From contig OZ024759.1 in assembly GCA_964016885.1 (NCBI GenBank), positions 10,066,768 through 10,130,767 of the forward strand: a stretch of DNA of 64,000 nt, given 5' to 3'. This DNA is from Eledone cirrhosa. Lineage: Eukaryota > Mollusca > Cephalopoda > Octopoda > Eledonidae. A program made the translations under genes and the position numbers. This document shows positions 41,577 to 52,394 of the stretch, piece after piece (the first letter of the stretch is position 1; the number at the start of each line of letters is the position of its first letter). The notes under the pieces were generated by a model. It saw nothing but the letters and a program-made list of their open reading frames with translations. It had not been told where the DNA came from and made no database searches.

Positions 41577-42824
41577 TTTATGGAATGGTGTATATATGGT
41601 GTATATATTTTAGGTAAAGGGTAGCATCAAGGAAGTTAACGTTTTTAGTGTTTTTGTCTATGGTGATACTTAGGTTATAGTTTTTGAAAGTTTTATGCAA
41701 TAGTTTCCTAGTTCTTTTTATATTAAATTTTTTATAGTCTATAAGGAGTAGTGCATCATCGTGGTACAAACCACCATTGAGGTATGGTAGGTCCTTATGG
41801 ATTTCATTTAGTAGGTATAGGCCCACCAAGTCAGTGACCTGCGCCGAGTCACTAGATCCCATGGCTATGTCAAAGTTGTTATGCGTATCTTTGCGGGTCC
41901 ATAAGTGATCTTCAAAAGTGATTACGGTTTTACGGGCCGCAAGTATGACATCCATCTGGGGTCTAGTCAGTTCACTATTGTTCATGGCCATAATTAGTGC
42001 CTTATTTAATAGGATAGGGGAAATAGAGGTGTAGTATGAATTGATATCAAACTGAATACATTTTTTATTTTTGTTCTGCTTGATATCCTTGAACCATTCA
42101 ATAACTTCACCCGTATTTCCCCACTGTTTAAGGTATATTTTGTGTTTAATCTGTGGGATGATTTTATCTAAAATTTTGTTACTGATAATGCCAATGTCAG
42201 ACTTGGAAGGGCAGATAAGTCTAATCGAAGAGTTACTAATGAAATCCTCCTTATGGTCCTTCAGAGAGAATCTAGGGGTTTCGGGGTGTATGGCTGTATA
42301 TGTCTCTGAAGTCCCAATTTGGACACTATATTACGGCCTTCCAAATTAATATCCTCTAGGTTTTTCATAGTAGTTTTCTTACAGCTTTTGTGTAGTTCAT
42401 TATATATAAATTTTCTATATGTATTATAATCTAGGCTGTATATGTTATTAGTTTTATCTGCATGCACAATAATTTTACTACTTGTTTTGAATCCATTAAG
42501 AGAGGAATTAAGTTTGTTTAAGAAGGTGTTGTTTCTATTGCGATGCTTTTTGTATTTAATGTTCTTAACTAGTTTTATTAGGTCATTTTCAAAGGAGTTT
42601 AGTAGTGTGTTGTGAGGGGGGCTTCTAAAAGTTTTAAAGCCGAAGGAGTCGAATTTGTTAGTATCATCAATTTTGTTAGATCTGTTTTTATCATAATGGA
42701 ATGTCCTCCATCTCACCCTATTGATAAAGGAGTTGACACTATTGATCAATAATTTTTCGTATGTATCTTTGGATGGTATTGGTATGTTCTTAGTTGACAT
42801 AGGAAGTTGGTCTTTGATCAGCAT

Positions 42825-42998
42825 ACTGGTAATTTAATGTATGTTAGCTCAACAGTATGGAGCAGTTAATAATATTAAGGATACTATTTATAGTTATGTA
42901 TATTTTAAACTTTTTATAGTTATGTATATTTAAATATTACTACCTTATTACCAGTAAGATAAATAGCTCAATGTAATAACATCAGTTGTTCTACAGAG
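42825..42998. other. AT-rich spacer
   Basis: Short direct repeats of ttatagttatgtatattt; no element assigned. Confidence 0.4.
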
Positions 42999-43159
42999 CA
43001 GTTATATAGAATTCACAAGAATCAAAGCTATGTTCAAAGCATTTATTCACTTACAATTGTTTCATCCAAACCTAGGCTTGGAGTCTTCGGAGCATTTTTC
43101 AATGCTTGTACATATAATTGACCTCCTATCCAACGCAAGAGACATACAGATATATATAT

Positions 43160-43543
43160 ATATCAATGACACATGACCGTGACTTCTGGCGTCACGCAGT
43201 AATACAGAGTACCCGACCTCCCATGGGTACAAGCTGAAGCATATAGACAATATGCCCCCACACCCCCCACCGCAAGGTGGTCGTGGAGGTGCCACGGCAA
43301 AAAAGCACCCAGCCCACACTGTAAAGTGGACGTGTAGGCGCCACGAAAAAGCACCCAGCACTCACTGTAAATGAGGTTGGTGTTAGGAAGGGCATCCAGC
43401 TGTAGAAATCAAGCCAAATCAGTTCCTGTATGAGCAAGGCATGGTCAGCCGACCAGACACTGCCCACAACAGGACAACCCGTCTAACCCATGCTAGCGTG
43501 GAAGAACGGACGTAAAACGGTGATGATGATGATGATGATATTG
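43160..43543 (+). mobile_element. LINE 3' end inserted in the left arm
   Basis: Begins with the last codons of the family (HDRDFWRHAVIQ-like, broken), then the non-coding end, and finishes cggacgtaaaacggtgatga with GAT repeats. It matches the 3' half of the minus-strand LINE at 20546-20930. The arm resumes at 43544, which fixes the insertion as younger than the inverted repeat. Confidence 0.85.
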
Positions 43544-43655
43544 ATGTACAGTGGAGTGACATATATTATACTATACTATATTTGTACAGCAATTCAAATT
43601 CAAAGTCAAAATTAAAATTAAAATTAAAATACATGCGGCAGATAACACATACTTT

Positions 43656-43846
43656 TTTTATCTATATAAAAAATACCCTACCTCTACAACCACGATAATA
43701 CTCTTGCTTACCCGCTTAAAGTGCTTGCATTACATGTAACACCTTGCCAGACAATACTCGTATATAAATGGAACACACTTGCATGCACCATGTATGACTA
43801 ACGCATACACTATCTACTAGATCTGATTATCGAACTATCCTCTTGC

Positions 43847-43893
<47 letters not shown>

Positions 43894-44325
43894 ATGGAGA
43901 AAATGAAACAAAATTTCATTTCTCACTCACTCTTAGTACGGCTGTTACTTAAATATAAGTATGTATACGTACATACATATATGTATACGGACGTACAATA
44001 GTATGTATATATATACATACATGCACACATATATATATATGTACGTATGGATTTACCAAACATTTATTATAATGCTCGGTTTGTTTGTAAACAAACATCC
44101 CGAATTAAGCCGTACAGTGTTTAGCAACCATCGTCGCCCTTTTGTTCAACACTGGCAAAGGAACGATGTACTAGTTTCAAGCTTATTAGCTATTGTCAGC
44201 ACCGTATACCTTCCTGCCAGATGATTGAATGTCTGAAAGTATATACTTTCCTTATGCATATTAACGGCTGAGCAGACTAATTTGCATATCAAGTGAATTA
44301 ATCGGCCGGGCGCACCGAAAACGAT
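43656..44325. other. Spacer with AT and ATAC microsatellites
   Basis: AT run at 43848-43886, ATAC/ATGT repeats at 43960-44050, otherwise unassigned. A plus frame at 43961-44224 begins in microsatellite and has no domain. Confidence 0.5.
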
Positions 44326-44940
44326 AAATGTTTAATGTCCATCTTCCACGCTAGCATGGGTTAGACGGAGTTGTCCCACTTTAGGCAAGGTTGGTCGGGT
44401 GACCGTGTCTCGCTCATATAGGTCTATCTGGCAGGTTTTCTATGGCGGGATGCCCTTCCTAACACCAACCACATTTATAGTGTGGAACTGGGAACTTTTT
44501 ACCGTGTTACCTACATGGCCACATTACAGAGTGGACTGTGTGTTTTTGTCGTGACACCTACACGACCACATTACAGCGTGGACTGTGTGTTTTTTTCTCA
44601 TGACACCTACACGGCCACATTACAGCATAGACTGTGTGTTTTTGTCGTGACACCTACACGGCCACATTACAGCATGGACTGTGAGTGTTTTTGTCGTGAC
44701 ACCTACACGGCCACATTACAGCGTGGATTGTGTGTTTTTGTCATGACACCTACATGGCCACATTACAGCGTGGACTGTGTGTTTTTGTCGTGACACCTAC
44801 ACGGCCACATTATAGCATGGACTGTGTGTTTTTGTCGTGACACCTACATGGCCACATTACAGCGTGGACTGTGTGTTTTTGTCGTCACACCTACATGGCC
44901 ACATTACAGCATGGACTGTGTGTTTTTTTGTCGGGAATAG
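44326..44940 (-). mobile_element. LINE 3'-end block expanded into a 47-bp array
   Basis: Opens with gtccatcttccacgctagca, then gatgcccttcctaacaccaa, then about nine units of tttttgtcgtgacacctaca cggccacattacagc. It is homologous to the 46-bp array at 19858-20185 but with less uniform units, so an independent or older expansion. Confidence 0.85.
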
Positions 44941-45415
44941 CGCCCATGGCTAGCAGTGAAATTGTGCCCCTGCCCAGCACAGTATTTTTACCTATGGAGG
45001 CCTAATAATTTATATAAATGGTTTAATGATCCTACCACCATAGTATTTCTCACCCTTAATAATCAGAGACAGATCATACAAGTATGTATGCATTATCTGT
45101 GTTATCTGCCGCATGTATTTTAATTTTAATTTTAATTTCGACTTTGAATTTGAATTGCTGTACAAATATAGTATAGTATAATATATGTCACTCCACTGTA
45201 CATCAATATATATAAATATCTATCTATCTGTATGTCTCTTGCGTTGGATAGGAGGTCAATTATATGTACAAGCATTGAAAAATGCTCTGAAGACTTCAAG
45301 CCTAGGTTTGGATGAAACAATTGTAAGTGAATAAATGCTTTGAACATAGCTTTGATTCTTGTGAATTCTATATAACTGTAGTTACTAATAAACAAAAAAG
45401 TGGGAAGATACTTAC

Positions 45416-45441
45416 GAAATGATCGTCTGACCAACCATCAT
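45416..45441 (-). CDS. Micro-exon of a BLNK/SLP-76-like adaptor (exon B)
   Basis: A 26-nt minus-strand exon between acceptor tattttttccctaatttcag and donor GTAAGT, both strong. With the G left by exon 49043-49089 it reads D-DGWSDDHF and ends on a codon boundary, feeding exon 32466-32538. The W-S-D-D core in an acidic run is shared with human BLNK. It lies just outside the right arm of the large inverted repeat. Confidence 0.65.
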
Positions 45442-45660
45442 CTGAAATTAGGGAAAAAATATTTTTATTTATATATAATTGTTTCTGCGTTAGGCACAAG
45501 GCCAGCAATTACCCAGTGCATTACTGGTACTTTATTTTATCGACCCCCGTAAGGATGAAAGGTAAAGTTAACCTTGGCGGGATTTGAACTCAGAAAGGCA
45601 AGGGCCGTAACTCTATACGTCAAAGCATGGCGTCCAATTATTTATATATAATAATTATAC
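45442..45660 (-). mobile_element. SINE family 3
   Basis: Minus copy at 45478-45635, ending inside an AT stretch; the head is cut short after gcatggcgtcca. Confidence 0.85.
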
Positions 45661-45860
45661 AATGTATGTATGTATATATGTATGTATGTATAAATGTGTG
45701 TATGTATGTACGTGTGTATGTATGTGTGTATGTATGTATGTATGTATGTATAAATGTGTGTATGTATGTACATGTGTATGTATGTGTGTATGTATGTATG
45801 TATGTATAAATGTGTGTATGTATGTACGTGTGTATGTATGTGTGTATGTATGTACGTTGG
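45661..45860. repeat. TGTA/GTGTATG microsatellite
   Basis: Three near-identical blocks of about 62 bases (tgtataaatgtgtgtatgta) make a local higher-order repeat. Confidence 0.9.
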
Positions 45861-46466
45861 AGTGGTCACCTTGCCGGGATGAAGGATTCTAGAATACCAA
45901 AACAACTCTTTTATGGAGAGTTAGTTAAAGGAAAACGACCGCCACATAAACCAAAAAAGAGGTATAAGGATTCCTTGAAAGCCTCTCTGAAAGACGCTAA
46001 CATCTCTGCTGATACATGGGAAAATATTGCTGCTGATCGTAATAAATGGAGAAAGACTGTATATGAGGGGAAAGTTGCCTTTGAGGCATCTCGAATCGCA
46101 TACGAGAAAGTAAAGCGTGATGTGAGGAAGGGCATTGCTGTTGCACTTCCAGACGGCGAGGGTCCTCCTATGGTGCTGACATGCAGCGTCTGTGCGAGAC
46201 TCTGCCTAAGCAAAGCTGGACTCGAAAGTCATCTTCGCAGTCATAAAGTAAGACCAGTGGTTGACTACCAGGCTGCTACTCATCATGCTTGCCAAGCATA
46301 TGGTAGAGAATGTAAATCAGCAGGAGGGCTCAAGCGACATGCAAAAGTACACAAACTCCAACCACAGCCGACTATTCCCAGTGAATGTTTTGGTTGCCGA
46401 CTCTGTGCAAGACATTTTAGATCATTGGCTGGGCTAAAAAGCCACATTCGATCACAGCGCTGTTAG
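45855..46466 (+). pseudogene. LINE polyprotein C-terminus with zinc fingers
   Basis: A plus-strand frame reads WSGHLAGMKDSRIPKQLFYG, GKRPPHKPKKRYKDSLKASL, TWENIAADRNKWRKTVYEG, then CSVCARLCLSKAGLESHLRSH and CRLCARHFRSLAGLKSHIRS, and stops. The first part is the usual segment after the RT domain in one group of LINEs; the two C2H2-type fingers follow. The upstream RT is missing: the copy is 5'-truncated at a microsatellite. The frame is intact over about 200 codons, so the insertion is fairly young. Confidence 0.8.
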
Positions 46467-46725
46467 TTGCTATCGTGTGTGTGTGTGTGTATAGATATGT
46501 TTATGTGTGTGCGTGTATGTGTATATATATATGTATATGTATATTATTATTGTTGTTGTCGTTATTATTATTGTTGTTATTGTTATTATTGTTATTAATG
46601 TATATGTGTGTGTGTATATATGTGTGTGTATGTATGTATATGTATGTGTATGTATATATATATGTATATATATATATACATATATATTATATATGTATGG
46701 GAGAGATGACCCCTTAGCCTTTGTC
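46467..46725. repeat. GT, AT and ATT microsatellites
   Basis: GT/AT runs with a TTATTG block at 46540-46600. Confidence 0.9.
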
Positions 46726-47180
46726 AAGGCAGAATTCTAGGAGAAGAAAAACTCTGATATAACACCTGCAACCCTGATGGTATCCAATGATGTTGACTTG
46801 TTCTTCTTTTTGGTAAATATCATCTTGGTTAAGAGAGTGGGACTGGCTTTGTGCAGTGCCTTTGCTCACTATAAAAGCTTCACGGCACAGGCATTGCTTT
46901 ATATCTGGATATCTCTCTGCACTTGTCGTCACATGGTACCATGGGCCCAGCACTATGTGTCAATAATTGTCACAAGTGTAGTGTTTGTACCAGAGTTTTC
47001 AAGTCGCTGGCTGGACTAAAAAGTCACACTCGTTCAGCGCATCGGTAGGGGTTCTCCTACATGGATATAAAGTAGTGGCCGTACTCGAAAACGAGTTGGC
47101 AGCCACCATGTATGTATGTATGTATGTATGTGTGTATGTATGTGTGTATGTGTATGTGTATGTGTGTGTGCATGTATAAT
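46726..47180 (+). mobile_element. 3' end of the zinc-finger LINE group
   Basis: 46970-47045 contains broken finger text (FKSLAGLKSHTRS-like: ttcaagtcgctggctggact), preceded by non-coding LINE-like sequence (gggagagatgaccccttagc) and followed by TGTA repeats at 47105-47175. Part of the same or a second truncated copy. Confidence 0.55.
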
Positions 47181-47310
47181 ATAATAATGAAATTATTGTG
47201 TAAAGTGCTCAGGTGCACTACAACTCATCAAAGGTGCATGTATAGTACATAGAATAATATACAAATGTCAGGGAAGTGAATAGTGTATGAGTCATGATAT
47301 GCATGTGTGT
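47181..47310 (-). mobile_element. 3' tail of the CR1/Jockey-like LINE
   Basis: aataatgaaattattgtgta, gtgctcaggtgcactacaac and gtgtatgagtcatgatatgc match 57855-58110 and 59826-59875. The minus-strand tail ends in ATT repeats. Confidence 0.8.
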
Positions 47311-47545
47311 ATGAAAAACTAGCATGTGACTTATCTACTTACCCTACACGACCAGCCTTTTATAATATACAAGAGAGATATGGACGTGTGCCTTATCTAT
47401 TAGACCTACACATCCTCAATTACAACATATACGGTACATTGTAAAAGTATCTAAAATGACATTCACAAATACTAAATGATGTTTATCTATAATCACCCAC
47501 CCACCCCCCATTAGTAGAAACAATTATTATTACTGTATTTCCTGG
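47311..47545. other. Unassigned spacer
   Basis: A GTAAGT on the minus strand at 47346-47351 has no convincing acceptor or open frame upstream; not called as an exon. Confidence 0.4.
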
Positions 47546-48195
47546 CGCCGAAGATGCTTCGTCCTCAATGACTCACCCAAACCCCGCGCCGAATATGCTT
47601 TGTCCTCGAGGATGCACCCTAACTCCGCGCCGAAGACGCTTTGTCCTCAAGGACCCACCCTAACCCAGCACCGAAGACACTTCGTCCTCGAGGACCCACC
47701 CTAACCCGGCGCCGAAGAGGCTTTGTCCACGAGAACCCACCCTAACCCAGCGCCGAAGACACTTCATCCTCGAGGACCCACCCTAACCCCGCACCGAAGA
47801 CACTTTGTCCTCAAGGACCCACCCTAACCCCGCACCGAAGACACTTTGTCCTCAAGAACCCACCCTAACCCCGCACCGAAGACACTTTGTCCTCGAGGAC
47901 CCACCCTAACCCCGCACCGAAGACACTTTGTCCTCAAGGACCCACCCTAACCCAGCACCGAAGACACTTCGTCCTCAAGGACCCACCCTAACCCCGCACC
48001 GAAGACACTTTGTCCTCAAGGACCCACCCTAACCCCGCACCGAAGACACTTTGTCCTCAAGGACCCACCCTAACCCAGCACCGAAGACACATCATCCTCA
48101 AGGACCCACCCTAACCCAGCACCGAAGACACATCATCCTCGAGGACCCACCCTAACCCCACACCGAAGACGCTTCGTCTTTGAGGACGCATCCTA
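47546..48195. repeat. 41-bp minisatellite, about 16 copies
   Basis: Unit caaggacccaccctaacccc gcaccgaagacactttgtcct. GC-rich compared with its surroundings, with CCCTAACCC in each unit. Confidence 0.95.
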
Positions 48196-48357
48196 ATTTT
48201 GACAACCAAAAATTTGAAAAAAAGTAATAAACAACCTTTGGCCTCCAGATTTTTGGGACTTATTTTAGGAAAGAAGTAGAGTCTTTGATGCCAGGTAATA
48301 CGGTAATAAGATATTAAAATTGCAAATAATGTCCAAAATTAGCAGCTGCTGGTTTAA

Positions 48358-48999
48358 CCCTTTAGCATTTACATTACTCTATTGTATTTTCACAGTAAAG
48401 GCTTTACCTCACATAATATCTCACATAACATTTACATTACTCTATATATACTATTGTATTTTCACAGTAAAGGCTTTACCTCACATAATATCTCACATAA
48501 CATTTACATTACTCTAGATATACTATTGTATTGTCACAGTAAAGGCTTTACCTCACATAACATCTCACATAACATTTACATTACTCTATATATACTATTG
48601 TATTGTCACAGTAAAGGCTTTACCTCACATAATATCTCACATAACATTTACATTACTCTATATATACTATTGTATTGTCACAGTAAAGGCTTTACCTCAC
48701 ATAATACCTCACATAACATTTACATTACTCTATATATACTATTGTATTGTCACAGTAAAGGCTTTACCTCACATAATATCTCACATAACATTTACATTAC
48801 TCTATATATACTATTGTATTGTCACAGTAAAGGCTTTACCTCACATAATATCTCACATAATATCGAATCTATGAGATTTTGAAAGTATTTATTTTGAGAA
48901 CAATACCTTAACATCAGTATGAGTGGCCAGTTACAGCCAGTTTCAACAGAAAGAGGTAGAGAATTCTGGCCAGTTTTAGCCGGTTTGAACACTAAAGGG
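48358..48999 (+). mobile_element. piggyBac-type MITE with 72-bp internal array
   Basis: Complete element: TTAA (48354-48357), CCCTTTAGCATTT left end, about six units of 72 bp (core cctcacataatatctcacat), right-end block, CACTAAAGGG, TTAA (49000-49003). TTAA targets with CCC...GGG ends are the mark of piggyBac transposition. It has no transposase. Frames through the array are open because 72 is a multiple of three. Confidence 0.88.
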
Positions 49000-49042
49000 T
49001 TAAAGAATGTGGTGTTCTAGCATGATCAAAGACTATACTTAC

Positions 49043-49089
49043 CACTTGATCCTCCCTGTCCCTGGGCGGGGACCATATCTTCATAGTAA
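49043..49089 (-). CDS. Internal exon of a BLNK/SLP-76-like adaptor (exon A)
   Basis: A 47-nt minus-strand exon with acceptor ttctttctctcttctag and donor GTAAGT. In the reading that stays open through the next three exons, it encodes YYEDMVPAQGQGGSS and leaves a G (entry phase 2). Y-E-D-M fits a Y-x-x-M SH2-binding site and the Gln/Gly-rich end is unstructured. It lies just beyond the complete piggyBac-type MITE. A second reading (phase 1) is open in this exon alone but leads to a stop in exon 32466-32538. Confidence 0.65.
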
Positions 49090-49129
49090 CTAGAAGAGAG
49101 AAAGAAAGAACTGTAGATATAGCATGAAA

Positions 49130-49452
49130 TGGTAGTAATCACCATCAACATCATCATCATCATCACCATCAACATCATCACCACCGCTACCACCATCACC
49201 TCCATTACCATCATCACCACTGCCACCACCACCATCAACATCATCATCACCATCACCACCATCACCACTACCACCTCCATCACCATCATCACCACCACCA
49301 TCATCACCATCATCAACATCATCACCACCACTACCATTACCATCACCACCACCACCATCATCACACCACCACCATTACCACCATCACCACCATCATCACC
49401 ATCAACATCATCACCACCACCATCAGCACCACATCATCACCATCATCACCAC
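49130..49452. repeat. ATC/ACC trinucleotide microsatellite
   Basis: Over 300 bases of CATCAC, ACCACC and ATCATC mixtures. Frames give poly-T/I or poly-V/M, no gene. Confidence 0.95.
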
Positions 49453-49555
49453 CAATACCTCACATAACATTTACATTACTCTATATATACTATTGTATTG
49501 TCACAGTAAAGGCTTTACCTCACATAATATCTCACATAACATTTACATTACTTTA
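49453..49555 (+). mobile_element. 72-bp unit fragment of the MITE array
   Basis: About one and a half units ending in the TTTA target of the next element. Confidence 0.85.
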
Positions 49556-50471
49556 CTAGACATGAAAAATGCGCAAGCTCAAAAGTGCCACAGAATGTTA
49601 TAATAAACCTTCAAAAGTGTGGGACTAGAGTTGTTGCTAAAAAATATTGTAATCATTATATATCGTACATTCTGTGGCATCTTTTATAAAAATAGCTTAA
49701 ACCAACGAAGCCTTTATTTTTACGCTATTTCACTTAGTTAATTCTTAGAGTGTAACATATAAAAATATGATTTACAACTATAAAATAAATTAATTAATAT
49801 AATAACAGAGCTGCGGAGCTGAAATTTAGGAAATAATGGAGTATCGGATCCTGAGTTGGAGCCAGTCAATTTTTGGCCGACTCGAAACCTATTTTACACT
49901 TCATGCAAATTACCACGAGATATTGATATTAGATATAAGATACAGCGCAATATCTACAGCTGTAAAAGTACGAAAGCGAAGTAATAATAAGTGGCTTAAG
50001 GTAATTCCAATATGAAAGTTTGTAGTGATAAAAATTTGATAATGCAATACGATTGTTAATATTATAGTTCTATGAAAATGTAACAATAGATAACTAAATT
50101 ATTTTACTATTAGTATATTTAAGAAATTATCATTATAGATTTGATCGTTCATATAAGCATCATATTAAGTTTCAACACAATTATTTTGTTACTATGAGTA
50201 TATGATAATAATATTACGTAATTATTTATAGCTGTTATTACATTAAACATAGATGTATTTATTTTTATATGTTACACTCTAAGAATTAACTAAGTGAAAT
50301 AGCGTAAAAATAAAGGCTTCGTTGGTTTAAGCTATTTTTATAAAGGATGCCACAGAATGTACGATATATAATGATTACAATATTTTTTAGCAACAACTCT
50401 AGTCCCACACTTTTGAAGGTTTATTATAACATTCTGTGGCACTTTTGAGCTTGCGTATTTTTCATGTCTAG
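49556..50471. mobile_element. Non-autonomous DNA transposon, 211-bp inverted repeats
   Basis: Arms 49556-49766 and 50261-50471, nearly identical, beginning ctagacatgaaaaatgcg. Flanked by TTTA on both sides (49552-49555, 50472-50475). The 494-bp AT-rich middle has no transposase. The long arms and 4-bp duplication do not let me name the superfamily. Confidence 0.85.
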
Positions 50472-50475
50472 TTTA

Positions 50476-51589
50476 ATATTTTTTTAAGGCAACGCTTGTA
50501 ATAACTCTAGTTAAACAGGATATATATTAATAATAAATTATCGTTGTAATGTAATTAGATTATGTAATTGTTATTATAAATTATCTTATAAATATTAGTG
50601 TAAGATGTATAAAAATATTTTCAGACTTTTAATATAAACAACTACAAAAAACAATCAATATTAAATCAATATATTATACATAATAGAAAACATAAAATAT
50701 ACAATACAAAAACAAAATATTTACATACAATTGCAATTATCAGTGTATATACATTTTCTTTATATTCCCTGAGCAAATTAATAAGATTTGTTTTTATTGT
50801 ACATAATTTGATGACTTGTTGGAGTGTATTAAAAGATAGCAACAATTTGTGATTAAATTGTTATCTTTAGCAACTCACTTTTTAATAGTTGTTGGCTGAG
50901 CGAAATTGTAAAAGCCTATGAGCAAATATAAAAAAAAATACACAAACAACATTTCCTTGTGTTATTACAACATTAGATAAAATAATTGAGCAATGTCGTT
51001 ATATTTTGCTCTTATTGCACATTAATAGTGTTTCTATTTTTCGGCACAAATCCATTACGGCAGTCCATTACTGGTACTTTATTTTATCGAATTAGTAAGT
51101 ATGAAAGTCGAAGTTAACCTCGGCAGGATTTGAACTTAGAATGCAAAGGACCATAACAATACTGCAAAGCATGGTGTCTGACGCTCTACCAATACTTGTG
51201 TTGAGCTGGTCATTAATTTATGGTGGTCGTGCGTGGAGTAGAGCAATCGCTAGTTGAAATATTATGAACAAAACATTTTTATTTGCCGAAGAACATATTT
51301 TCAATACTGTTTGTGAATGTGACGAAGGAAATACATTCTGATATGGAACAGTGTACAAAGTGTGTCTGTGAATAACATAATGTTACCTCATGTTGTTGTC
51401 AAGACATAATGGATTTCGTATATCCAGTTAGAAGATGAAACCTAGCCATCTCGGATTAGTTATATTTCATGCCATGTGTAAACGTGTTTGAGGATAGCAA
51501 AATATGCGCGTTAATTATAATAATTAGTTAATAATATTACAAAATATACCTAATTAAACTCTTTGCTTGAAATTTTATCATTCTTCGTT

Positions 51590-51637
<48 letters not shown>

Positions 51638-51900
51638 GAGATTTATCTAGTCCTTCGCTCAAGATTAATCTATAAGTTTAGATGTTTGCCTTCGTTTAAG
51701 TAAATATTACAGTAAGATTTTTAATATAAACAACTACAAAAAACAATTAATATTAAAACGAAAAAATTATCAATGATAAAAGAAGCGGATGCAACTTTTT
51801 TTTTTATAAAGTTATATTCCTGTTTCTTTAAAGAACATTTCATTTTTGTTCTATTGTAGGCGAAATAATGCAATGGTTTAATAGGGAAGATATAACTTAC
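50476..51900. other. AT-rich sequence with SINE remnant
   Basis: A decayed SINE family 3 copy (minus) at 51020-51205, an AT then GA run at 51589-51640, and a short repeat ttaatataaacaactacaaa at both 50628 and 51719. No coding evidence. Confidence 0.5.
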
Positions 51901-51941
51901 GAATTATGTCTCTAACCGTGTAACGCTTTTTAAGTAGATAA
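51901..51941 (-). CDS. Candidate exon upstream of the adaptor exons
   Basis: A 41-nt minus-strand stretch between acceptor tagtattttcaattgtag and donor GTAAGT. One frame is open: YLLKKRYTVRDII. Its exit phase (1) does not match the entry phase (2) of exon 49043-49089, so another exon would be needed between them, or it belongs elsewhere. Confidence 0.3.
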
Positions 51942-52394
51942 CTACAATTGAAAATACTAAAGAAATGGAACCAACAATTCAATTTGAAAGTCGTCTAGTG
52001 ACAGTGTATTACTGGTACTTTATTTTATCGACCCCGTAACGATGAAAGGCAAAAATGCAAATGTTTAAAATTTAAATTGCCTTAATTCTATCGTCTGCTG
52101 TTTCATTAAAGGGAGATTCTCGACTGTATTTAATTCTATCGTCTACTGTTCCACTAAACAGATATACCTCCACTATCGTCTCTATTTATACATTTTAACT
52201 TATAACTTATACACATTTGATTTGAAATATTTTATCTAGTCCCCCCTCTCAATATTATGATGATTTCTTTCGAATGAAACAGTTCTAGTCCTGTAGAAGC
52301 CATTTATATATATAATTGAACTGAGTTAAAAATTCACAATATTTATAATTAAATAAGCTCATATATATATGTGTGTATTTATCTGTTTATTGTA
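51942..52394. other. Unassigned with SINE and terminal-repeat traces
   Basis: A SINE family 3 body fragment at 52003-52053 (ttttatcgaccccgtaacga) and, at 52256-52310, cgaatgaaacagttctagtc, the hairpin motif of 7694-7784 inverted. Confidence 0.5.

Larger units (their letters stand above)
41079..42824 (-). pseudogene. Penelope-like reverse transcriptase, broken
   Basis: The minus strand encodes, in order, SKIIVHADKTNNIYSL (an N-terminal D-K-T motif), LKDHKEDF, IRLICPSKSDIGIISNKIL, KCIQFDINSYYTSISPILL (RT motif A, F-D-I), FDIAMGSSDSAQ (motif B), GLYHDDALLLI (motif C, Y-x-D-D) and NVNFLDATLYL, then beyond an insertion YTPFHKPNEKLIYVD and SNHPRSI. The order and D-K-T/F-L-D-x-T motifs resemble Penelope-like RTs of cnidarians and molluscs (a Naiad-type relative is possible). 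Frames change near 42300 and 41990, and a 282-bp hammerhead element interrupts it at 41295-41576. No GIY-YIG endonuclease was found on either side. Confidence 0.7.
42999..45380. mobile_element. Large inverted repeat, about 270-290-bp arms
   Basis: Left arm 42999-43158 and 43544-43655 (split by a LINE 3' end), right arm about 45085-45380. Shared text includes cctaggcttggagtcttcgg with complement, and the attaaaattaaaattaaaat run. The spacer of about 1.4 kb holds AT runs and a LINE-derived array and no transposase. The ttacaattgtttcatcc motif links it to the inverted repeat at 36777-36917. Confidence 0.8.

Noticed and set aside
47338..47360. GTAAGT donor on the minus strand
   Set aside because: The sequence upstream matches LINE-tail surroundings, has no polypyrimidine acceptor and gives an exon of only about 14 nt.
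47546..48195. Telomere-like CCCTAACCC repeats
   Set aside because: The motif is only part of a 41-bp unit; there is no TTAGGG/CCCTAA tandem run.
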